A stretch of 64,000 nt of DNA, taken from positions 22,491-86,490 of the IMG/VR virus record IMGVR_UViG_3300035698_019895. The stretch is one strand, 5' to 3'. This DNA is from a virus. How positions within the stretch are numbered: the stretch's first letter is position 1; each line of letters begins with the position of its first letter. The notes below the pieces were generated by a model. It had not been told where the DNA came from. It did no database searches and was given only the letters and a program-made list of their open reading frames with translations. A program made the translations under genes and the position numbers. Shown here piece by piece: positions 57,924 through 64,000 of the stretch.

Positions 57924-58147
57924 ATGAAATGAGAGAAAGACATAAAAAAGAAATAGAGATTCTTGAAAACAGATGCACTCATAAAGGAAAAAAAGAATGG
58001 ATGCCATATATGTGGGCTCCTGGACATTTTGGTGGAGATGTTAAAATATGTAGATTTTGTGGAAAAATATTAAAAAGAAAAAATTCTTCTTCATTTCCTA
58101 AAATTAGTAAAAAAATAATAAAAGAAAAAGGAATGATGTTAAATTAA
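57911..58147 (+). CDS. Zinc-site hypothetical protein
   Basis: 78 aa. CTHKGKKEW, then APGHFGGDVKICRFCGKIL: a Cys-His plus CxxC zinc site. Basic tail. Found in some phages; function unknown. Confidence 0.5.
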   Translation: MENINEMRERHKKEIEILENRCTHKGKKEWMPYMWAPGHFGGDVKICRFCGKILKRKNSSSFPKISKKIIKEKGMMLN

Positions 58148-58944
58148 TGGAAACTCAACTAAGCGTAATAGTACCGTATACATATGGTGGACCTACTAGA
58201 GAAGGTGCTTTAAATATACTATTAGACAGTTTAAAAGCACAATTATTTCAGCCTTTTGAACTAATAGTAGTTGAAGAGGTTCTTGGAGATACAAAAGTCA
58301 CTTTTAAGGGACATGAAAGAGTTAATAGTCACATAGTATTACGAGATAATAGAAAATTTAATAAAAGCTGGATTATAAATGTTGCGGCTAGAAAAGCTAA
58401 AACTAATAGTTTATTAATTCTAGATGCAGATAGTAAAATGAGAAATACACACTTAGGGGAAGTGTTTATTTATAGAGATGCACAACCACAATTTAAATTT
58501 TTCTGTGCTTATTTATATTTGAAATTACAACCAGGAAAAGATAATCCTGTAGAAAGATTAACAAGTTTATTACACTTGCAAGCAGTAGGTGGAGCTTGGT
58601 TTTGTTATAAAGACTTCTTATTCAATACTCTCGGTGGAATGAACGAGAATTATTTCGGATATGGAGCAGAAGATAATGACATGTGGTGGAGAGTCCAATT
58701 ATGGTTTAATAAAACATTAGGAAATAATATGGCATATCCTATTCCTATGATGCCAGTCAACATGGTACATCAGTATCATGATTGGGCTCCGTTTACATCT
58801 GAAAGATATGATATGTTAAATAAAACAAGAAATCATCCAGAAATAGTAACTCAAAGATTAATTGAAGCTAATTTAGGTAAAGAATCTGGACCAACCTTAA
58901 TTGAAATAAAAGATATACCTGTAGAAACACTCTGGTATAAATAG
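58147..58944 (+). CDS. Glycosyltransferase family 2/7-like
   Basis: 265 aa. Start SVIVPYTYGG, LLILDADSKMR (metal motif DAD), VGGAWF and GGMNENYFGYGAEDNDMWWR, which resembles the GT7 galactosyltransferase C-terminal motif. Substrate unknown. Confidence 0.78.
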   Translation: METQLSVIVPYTYGGPTREGALNILLDSLKAQLFQPFELIVVEEVLGDTKVTFKGHERVNSHIVLRDNRKFNKSWIINVAARKAKTNSLLILDADSKMRNTHLGEVFIYRDAQPQFKFFCAYLYLKLQPGKDNPVERLTSLLHLQAVGGAWFCYKDFLFNTLGGMNENYFGYGAEDNDMWWRVQLWFNKTLGNNMAYPIPMMPVNMVHQYHDWAPFTSERYDMLNKTRNHPEIVTQRLIEANLGKESGPTLIEIKDIPVETLWYK

Positions 58945-58953
58945 GAAAACAAT

Positions 58954-59955
58954 ATGAAAATATTATGGTTCTATCGTTTTGACTCAGATTATAATACAGA
59001 CCATTGGCTACATATGGATTTTGCAGAACACATTAAAAAATATCCTGGAGTTGAAATTAAATGTTATGGACATCTTTTACATGACATATATCCTAACTTT
59101 GTTGTAATGCCATGGAAAAAAACTATAACTATGAAAGATATAAAGAAAGAATATGATTTTGATATAATTATATTAAATACTAAAAGTAGAATGTTTGTAC
59201 AATATTTACCACCAATAAATCCAGGAAATTTACCTCATTCACATTCACCAACTTGGATGCCTAAAGATTTTGATAACTATGATTGTCCAAAGATAGTTAT
59301 AGAAGAAGATTATCATTGGGAAATAAATGATGATTGGTATGATAAAGTAGGAATAGATTTAATTATACAACGTCATTATTCCCAATCTCTTAGAAAAGGA
59401 AAAATTAAGTCTACTTGGCTTCCTTTTTCAGTAGATACTGCTGTATTTAAACCTAATGAAAATATTGATGAAAGAGAAAAAAGAATATGTTATATGGGAG
59501 GAGCTTCTGAATGTTATATTTACAGAAATAAAGTAAAAATAATAATAATGTATAGCAATTTAGGTCTAAATTTTATGACTGATTTTGGTAATACACATAG
59601 AGAAAAAAGATATGTAAAAACATTACAAAATTATAGAGCATATTTAAGTGGTTCTTCAACTGTAAATCATACACCTGCTAAAATGTTTGAAATAATGAGT
59701 TCTGGTGGATTATTATGGACTAACAAATCAGATAAATATGGGCTAAAACAATTGTTCCCAGATAATACATATGTAACTTATAATGAAGATTTTTCAGATG
59801 TAATCGAAAAAGCAGGAAAAATAGTACAAAATAAAGATTGGGCTGAAGCTATTGCACAAAAAGGAATGGAATATGTCCGAACAAATCATAATCATAAAGT
59901 TCGTATAAAACAATTAATGGATATATTGAATAAAGAATTTGGACTGTCTACATGA
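58954..59955 (+). CDS. Glycosyltransferase, GT4/CgeB-like
   Basis: 333 aa. KILWFYRFDSD at the start, STWLPFSVDTAVFKPN in the middle, and TPAKMFEIMSSGGLLWTN near the C-terminus are the GT-B landmarks of the CgeB/GT4 clan. The second half includes the donor-binding PAKMFE. ATGA overlap with the next gene. Confidence 0.7.
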   Translation: MKILWFYRFDSDYNTDHWLHMDFAEHIKKYPGVEIKCYGHLLHDIYPNFVVMPWKKTITMKDIKKEYDFDIIILNTKSRMFVQYLPPINPGNLPHSHSPTWMPKDFDNYDCPKIVIEEDYHWEINDDWYDKVGIDLIIQRHYSQSLRKGKIKSTWLPFSVDTAVFKPNENIDEREKRICYMGGASECYIYRNKVKIIIMYSNLGLNFMTDFGNTHREKRYVKTLQNYRAYLSGSSTVNHTPAKMFEIMSSGGLLWTNKSDKYGLKQLFPDNTYVTYNEDFSDVIEKAGKIVQNKDWAEAIAQKGMEYVRTNHNHKVRIKQLMDILNKEFGLST

Positions 59956-60509
59956 GAATTCATATATGTGCAGGAGATGTTTATCTCGAAAATTATATCA
60001 ACATAGATATAAAAGGTAAATTAGCTACTGAAGTTTCTAAAGAAGAATTAGAAAAAAACAAGACAAATATTGACAAATATTTTAAATATCCTTTTGGTGC
60101 CGTTAGAAGAGAAGTTATAGTTGATAAAAAAATGGATGTAACAAAACCTTGGAATTTCAAAGATAACTCTATAGAAGAAATTGTAGCAATATCTACAATC
60201 GAACATTTCACTTTATCAGAAGCTAAATTCATCATGTCAGAAATAAAAAGAGTATTAAAATCTGATGGACAATTGATAATAGATTTTCCAGATATAAAAG
60301 AAACAGTAAAAAAATATTTAGATATAATTCCTGAATTTTGTATGCGTCTTTTATATTGTAATCAAAAAGACAAATATTCTACTCATTTTTGGGGATATAC
60401 AAGAGAAACATTTAGAGAATTATTAGGATACGATTGGAAAGAAATAGTTTGGGGAAATGTAATAGAACACTCTTATCCCATGATAGGTACACTTTGTATA
60501 AAAATATAA
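59952..60509 (+). CDS. SAM-dependent methyltransferase (type 11-like)
   Basis: 185 aa. Starts RIHICAGDVYLENYINID, then EIVAISTIEHFTLSEA and EIKRVLKSDGQLIIDFPD, the core pattern of class I methyltransferases with a compact N-terminus. Probably acts on a sugar. Overlaps the preceding glycosyltransferase by 4 bp. Confidence 0.75.
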   Translation: MRIHICAGDVYLENYINIDIKGKLATEVSKEELEKNKTNIDKYFKYPFGAVRREVIVDKKMDVTKPWNFKDNSIEEIVAISTIEHFTLSEAKFIMSEIKRVLKSDGQLIIDFPDIKETVKKYLDIIPEFCMRLLYCNQKDKYSTHFWGYTRETFRELLGYDWKEIVWGNVIEHSYPMIGTLCIKI

Positions 60510-60518
60510 GGAGATAAT

Positions 60519-60683
60519 ATGGGAGTATTTGAAGAAATAAATTTAAAAATAAAGATTGAAGGACAGATAAAGACAGGAGATTTAGAAGAAGATATTAGAT
60601 TAAAAAATACATTTACTAAAGAATTAGAATTATTATGTGCCAAATATGACTTAAATCTTGAATATTTGGAGGAGGAAATATGA
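60519..60683 (+). CDS. Small acidic helical protein
   Basis: 54 aa with AAGGAG upstream. Acidic, helical (TKELELLCAKYDLNLEYLEEE). Function unknown. Overlaps the next gene by 4 bp. Confidence 0.45.
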   Translation: MGVFEEINLKIKIEGQIKTGDLEEDIRLKNTFTKELELLCAKYDLNLEYLEEEI

Positions 60684-60874
60684 AACCCTACCAAAAAAGA
60701 AAAGAAGTAAAATTAATTCCATGCCCATCTTGTAAAGGAAAAGGTAGTGTTAAAGATGAGGATTCCAATGAATCTGGAATGTGTTTACATTGTGGTGGTG
60801 CAGGTGAAATTATAGATAAAATAGTTCCAGTGAATCCAATCAGACCAGGAAAAATAATAAAAAAATTAAAATAA
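60680..60874 (+). CDS. DnaJ-like zinc-finger mini-protein
   Basis: 64 aa. CPSCKGKGS and CLHCGGAGE repeat the CxxCxGxG pattern of the DnaJ zinc domain. Likely one or two zinc sites. Function unknown; perhaps protein binding. Confidence 0.55.
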   Translation: MKPYQKRKEVKLIPCPSCKGKGSVKDEDSNESGMCLHCGGAGEIIDKIVPVNPIRPGKIIKKLK

Positions 60875-60882
60875 GAAAGATT

Positions 60883-61323
60883 ATGAAAGAAAAATTAGTA
60901 TGTATTTCTGGAGGATTTGACCCTATTCATATTGGACATATTAGATATATTCAAAAAGCTGCACAGTTAGGTACAAAATTATGGGCAATATTAAATACTG
61001 ACGATTTTTTGTTGAGAAAAAAAGGTTATGTTTTTATGTCTCAATCTGAAAGAAAAGAAGTTTTATGGAATATAAAAGGTATAGATAATGTAGTTTTATG
61101 TATAGATAAAGATAATACTGTTTGCAAAACATTAGAAATGATAAAACCTAATATTTTTGCGAAAGGTGGAGACAGAACAAATAATAATATTCCCGAAGCA
61201 TCTATATGTGAAAAAATAGGAATAAAAATGTATTTTGGTATAGGTGGTTATAACAAACCACAATCTAGCTCTTGGCTTATTAATAATTTATCAATGTATT
61301 TAAAGGAGAAAAAAAATATATGA
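60883..61323 (+). CDS. RfaE/HldE-type nucleotidyltransferase (copy 2)
   Basis: 146 aa. GGFDPIHIGHIRYIQ (10-24) with His16 and His19, FAKGGDRT, NIPEASIC and the end SSSWLI. Stronger resemblance to the adenylyltransferase half of HldE than copy 1 at 51830. Activates a phospho-sugar. Overlaps the second GT10 gene by 4 bp. Confidence 0.82.
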   Translation: MKEKLVCISGGFDPIHIGHIRYIQKAAQLGTKLWAILNTDDFLLRKKGYVFMSQSERKEVLWNIKGIDNVVLCIDKDNTVCKTLEMIKPNIFAKGGDRTNNNIPEASICEKIGIKMYFGIGGYNKPQSSSWLINNLSMYLKEKKNI

Positions 61324-62237
61324 AAACAGTTTGCTTTTTAACCTGGCATTATAGAAGTCCAGAAATGTTCTTAGAAACATTGAAAAAACAAACTCCAAAT
61401 CGTTCTGGAATATGGAAGAATATTAAAGCTATAACAGAACCCGATAAAGCAGATTTTTGCGTTATATTTGATGGTTATCGAAATCCATTTCCTGCTGAAC
61501 GAGCTTTGTATTTCGGACAACATCCTCGTGGAGTTCAAGGATGTGTAGATTATAGAGATTTTAAAGACGTAAAATGTTTGGCAGCTTTTCCATTAGAAAG
61601 ACATTTAAATCCTGCCGAATGGTGGATAGATTATGATTATGATACTTTAGTAAAGATGAAAGCTCCTGAAAAGAAGAAAGATTTATGCTGTGCAGTTACT
61701 TATCAAGAAAGCAGACCTACTTATATTCATAGAAGAGAATTTCTAGCTAGATATATGAGTATATCCGAGAATATAGACCTTTATGGAAGACCCGAAGAGA
61801 AATTTAGAGCTTGCGAATTGCGTAAAATATATAAAGGAGTTTTAGGTTTTAATACTTATGACCCTTATAAAATGGACCACACTAGAGGAAAAGAACAAAT
61901 AATAGATTATAGATATTCTCTAGAATTTGATATGGGACCAACTACAAATTACATATGTGAAAGATTTTATGACTCTCTATTACTTTGGACGTTTCCTATA
62001 TATTATGGTTCAACTAATGTAGAACAATACTTTCCCAAAAACTCTTTTAGGTATGTAGATATTGCTGATAATAATATGGGAGAATCTAAAAAGGTATTAG
62101 ATTTAGTTAACAGTGATTTTAGAGAACAACATTTAGATGATTTAGCTCAAGCTAGAGATTTAGCATTACATAAGTATAGTACATTTGCTAGAATTCATGA
62201 AATTATAAACAATATTGATAAATATAGGAGGAAATAA
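61320..62237 (+). CDS. GT10 fucosyltransferase-like glycosyltransferase (copy 2)
   Basis: 305 aa. FFLTWHYRSPEMFL-type start seen as CFLTWHYRSPEMF, and C-terminal YRYSLEFDMG, YICERFYDSLLLWTFPIYYGSTNV, FRYVDI. Close relative of copy 3. GDP-sugar transferase. Stop overlaps the next gene by 1 bp. Confidence 0.8.
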   Translation: MKTVCFLTWHYRSPEMFLETLKKQTPNRSGIWKNIKAITEPDKADFCVIFDGYRNPFPAERALYFGQHPRGVQGCVDYRDFKDVKCLAAFPLERHLNPAEWWIDYDYDTLVKMKAPEKKKDLCCAVTYQESRPTYIHRREFLARYMSISENIDLYGRPEEKFRACELRKIYKGVLGFNTYDPYKMDHTRGKEQIIDYRYSLEFDMGPTTNYICERFYDSLLLWTFPIYYGSTNVEQYFPKNSFRYVDIADNNMGESKKVLDLVNSDFREQHLDDLAQARDLALHKYSTFARIHEIINNIDKYRRK

Positions 62238-62404
62238 TGAATGATATTATAAAGAAACGAGGTTTATTAAAAACCTGGCTACTTATCTTTTTTCCTAAAC
62301 TTCATTGTAGAATTGATGGTCACTTATTACATCCAGAAAATATGTTATGTGGAAGATGTAGAAAGAAAATAGATTTAAAAAAAGATAAAATAGACAGAGA
62401 TTAA
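62237..62404 (+). CDS. Small basic protein with Cys pair
   Basis: 55 aa with AGGAGG upstream. A hydrophobic LLIFFPKLH stretch, then CRIDGH and CGRCRKK with a zinc-knuckle look. Function unknown. Confidence 0.45.
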   Translation: MNDIIKKRGLLKTWLLIFFPKLHCRIDGHLLHPENMLCGRCRKKIDLKKDKIDRD

Positions 62405-62408
62405 GTAG

Positions 62409-62549
62409 ATGAGGCTAAATAGAATAAAAAAGACATCTCCAAAACGAGGCAGATACTGGTGTTATAAATGTGATAGAGCTCTTGTAAATAAAGGCAGTAA
62501 ATGCCCTGCATGTGGTCAAAGAGATATATCTAAACATAGAAAGAAATAA
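62409..62549 (+). CDS. Zinc-ribbon mini-protein
   Basis: 46 aa, ATG 62409. CYKC and CPAC (CxxC twice, 14 residues apart) form a zinc ribbon; basic throughout. TAATG overlap with the next gene. Confidence 0.5.
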   Translation: MRLNRIKKTSPKRGRYWCYKCDRALVNKGSKCPACGQRDISKHRKK

Positions 62550-62959
62550 TGGATAATACAAAAAAATATATTAAGATGTGTGAGAAGGCAGAGGAGATAC
62601 AGAAGCGAGATTTTGAAAATGGAGATATAATATTTTATAAAAATAAATGGGGGATGTATTTCAAAGAAAAGTTCTATGAAGAAATGGTATTTAATGACAA
62701 TACTTTGATAAAATATGAGCTTAATCCTATTTGGCTCCCTCGCCAAGACCAGTTGCAGGAGATGATAAGCGGTAAGTATGAAAATACACATTTTTTCTTA
62801 GTTGCTTTTCTGAAATTTGCTGATGATTTCGGATATGATGGAAATAATATAAATTGCACATTATTTACCTCTATGGAACAACTCTGGCTTGCCTTTGTAA
62901 TGAAAAAGAAATATTCAAAAAAATGGTTGACAAATGAAGAAAAATGGGTTATAATATAA
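62549..62959 (+). CDS. Conserved phage protein
   Basis: 136 aa. IKMCEKAEEIQ, IWLPRQDQLQEMI and TSMEQLWLAFVMKKKYSKKW match a family common in phages. Soluble. Its last codons contain a consensus promoter for the next gene. Function unknown. Confidence 0.65.
   Translation: MDNTKKYIKMCEKAEEIQKRDFENGDIIFYKNKWGMYFKEKFYEEMVFNDNTLIKYELNPIWLPRQDQLQEMISGKYENTHFFLVAFLKFADDFGYDGNNINCTLFTSMEQLWLAFVMKKKYSKKWLTNEEKWVII
62927..62955 (+). promoter_or_regulatory. Consensus sigma70-type promoter before the third GT10 gene
   Basis: TTGACA (62927-62932), 17-bp spacer, TATAAT (62950-62955), all inside the last codons of the preceding gene and about 14 bp before ATG 62969. Perfect match to the housekeeping consensus. 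AAGGA (62959-62963) precedes the GT10 start. The transcription start would fall close to or in the ribosome binding site, giving a short leader. Confidence 0.55.
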
Positions 62960-62968
62960 GGAAAAATT

Positions 62969-63895
62969 ATGAATGAAATAAAAGTTTGCTTTCTTAGTTA
63001 CCACTTTCAATCTCCTGAAATATTTCTAGATACTCTTATAAAGATGACTCCTAAATGTAGTGGTAAGTGGAAAAATATAACTGCGATTACAGACCCAATG
63101 GATGCAGATTTTTGTCTTGTATTCGATAATTATCTTGGAGTATATCCTCATAAGAGAACAATCTATTTTGGACAACATCCTTATGTTAAAGAACATAGTC
63201 CTTATTTCAGAACGTTCTTAGATAGAACTAACTGTGTAGCTAGATTTCCTCTTGATAAGTATCTTAATCCAGGAGAATGGTGGATTAAAAATACTTATGA
63301 TGAATTAATGGCTTTACAACCTCCAAAGAAAACTAAAAAATTAGCTTGTATAATGACTTATCAAACTCATAAGTCAATGTATGAACAAAGAGTTAAATTT
63401 ATGCAAGTACTTACAAAGCAATATAAAGATTATGACCTATATGGAAGACCTGAAGAGAAATTTAGAAAAGATTCTGATTTTACTAAAGTTTATAGGGGAG
63501 CATTAGGACATAATAAACCAGACGGCTTAAAAGGAGAACATCTGATAGGAAAAGAATTATTAATTGATTATAGATATAGTTTAGAATTTGATGTAGGACC
63601 AACTCGAAATTATCTCTCTGAACGTTTTTATGACGCTTTATTATTATGGACTATGCCTATCTACTTTGGTTCAAACAATGTTCATGAATATATTCCTTCA
63701 AATGCATTTCACTATATAAATATTTACGATAATTTAGATACAACTAAAGTGATGAACATAATTGATAGTGATTCCAGAGAACAAAATATAACAGCTATAA
63801 AAGAAGCTAGAGAATTATTACTTAATAAATATCAAACGTGGCCTTATGTTCATGAAATAGTGAACAATATAGAAAAATATAGAAGAACAATATGA
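62969..63895 (+). CDS. GT10 fucosyltransferase-like glycosyltransferase (copy 3)
   Basis: 308 aa. VCFLSYHFQSPEIFL at the start, YRYSLEFDVGPTRNYLSERFYDALLLWTM, IYFGSNNVHEYIP and FHYINIY at the end. Close to copy 2 over its whole length. Own consensus promoter upstream, so it may be expressed separately. Overlaps the next start by 4 bp. Confidence 0.8.
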   Translation: MNEIKVCFLSYHFQSPEIFLDTLIKMTPKCSGKWKNITAITDPMDADFCLVFDNYLGVYPHKRTIYFGQHPYVKEHSPYFRTFLDRTNCVARFPLDKYLNPGEWWIKNTYDELMALQPPKKTKKLACIMTYQTHKSMYEQRVKFMQVLTKQYKDYDLYGRPEEKFRKDSDFTKVYRGALGHNKPDGLKGEHLIGKELLIDYRYSLEFDVGPTRNYLSERFYDALLLWTMPIYFGSNNVHEYIPSNAFHYINIYDNLDTTKVMNIIDSDSREQNITAIKEARELLLNKYQTWPYVHEIVNNIEKYRRTI

Positions 63896-64000
63896 CAGTC
63901 GAACATCTAATTAGTCTTTTAAAACAATATGATAAAGATAGTAAAGTTAAAACTATAGGATTAGGAAGTTCTTCGGTTTCTATTTCTTCTGTAACTTCAT
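63892..64000 (+). CDS. Hypothetical protein, N-terminal part (cut by window edge)
   Basis: Starts at ATG 63892 overlapping the GT10 stop and runs open to the window end: MTVEHLISLLKQYDKDSKVKT followed by GLGSSSVSISSV. Its opening helix resembles a small phage family, but only 36 residues are visible. Confidence 0.45.
   Translation, partial: MTVEHLISLLKQYDKDSKVKTIGLGSSSVSISSVTS

Noticed and set aside
1-64000. Recoded stop codons, as in some huge phages
   Set aside because: TAA, TAG and TGA each end several genes with intact homologous ends, so a recoded TAG or TGA is not supported.
1-64000. CRISPR arrays, insertion sequences or integrase attachment sites
   Set aside because: No regularly spaced repeats, transposase or integrase genes were seen; only an intein and an endonuclease VII-type insertion look mobile.

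Overview
The window reads as part of a large, AT-rich phage genome (roughly 30% G+C by eye), or less likely a phage-like plasmid. All credible genes lie on the + strand. They are packed with 0-30 bp gaps, many have ATGA or TAATG overlaps, and many start codons follow AGGAGG-type ribosome binding sites. TAA, TAG and TGA all end genes, so the code looks standard. Replication and nucleotide genes (family B DNA polymerase, RecA, RuvC-like and Hjc-like nucleases, class II ribonucleotide reductase, ThyX, MazG, DnaN clamp) sit among families common in phages (DUF3307, YopX, DUF4326, DUF5662, DUF6899-like). Twelve tRNA genes are present. No terminase, capsid, portal, tail or RNA polymerase gene is visible, so viral identity is inferred from gene style. 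The DnaN clamp, the consensus sigma70-type promoters and the strong Shine-Dalgarno sites point to a bacterial host. Cobalamin-dependent enzymes and the glycan genes suit an anaerobic bacterium, but the host cannot be named from the sequence.

Layout. 1-4.3 kb: a PP2C phosphatase (partial), kinase and vWA (TerY-type) triad interleaved with a nicotinamidase-like hydrolase and NAD synthetase. 4.3-12.2 kb: small phage genes, a cobalamin-binding radical SAM enzyme and two metallophosphoesterases. 12.2-25 kb: the replication, recombination and nucleotide block, with RuvC-like and Hjc-like nucleases, RecA, PolB, an intein-bearing class II ribonucleotide reductase preceded by a long hairpin, DnaQ/YprB-like exonuclease, MazG, a short UDP-glucose dehydrogenase, a Cas4/RecB-like nuclease and ThyX. 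25-33.7 kb: accessory genes, including DapB, a RlaP-like nucleotidyltransferase interrupted near its 3' end by an endonuclease VII-type gene, and a CCA-adding enzyme. 33.7-39.8 kb: three tRNA clusters interleaved with small genes and a Thg1-like enzyme next to tRNA-His. 39.9-45.7 kb: small phage genes, three tandem YopX genes, GDP-mannose dehydratase and an ARPP-1-like protein. 45.8-64 kb: a glycan island with two FkbM methyltransferases, two sulfotransferases, three related SAM-fold proteins, a perosamine-synthase-like aminotransferase, two LicD proteins, two nucleotidyltransferases, a pyruvate-kinase-like minidomain, several glycosyltransferases including three GT10 fucosyltransferase-like enzymes, and a DnaN clamp embedded in the island.

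How the genes work together (inference). The replication block supplies polymerase, clamp, recombination and dNTPs, and C-terminal clamp-binding-like peptides on PolB and on a small protein tie it to the phage DnaN. RlaP, CCA-adding enzyme, Thg1 and the tRNA genes look like a tRNA repair and replacement kit, useful against host anticodon nucleases. The NAD genes next to a phospho-signalling triad may protect or refill NAD during infection. The glycan island could remodel a surface polysaccharide or glycosylate virion proteins with a modified deoxysugar.

Most interesting: the endonuclease VII insertion that duplicates the RlaP 3' end, leaving a remnant that now carries a consensus promoter; three leucine tRNAs with short variable arms; the TerY-type triad with NAD enzymes; the hairpin before the reductase gene; and an A7 frameshift candidate.
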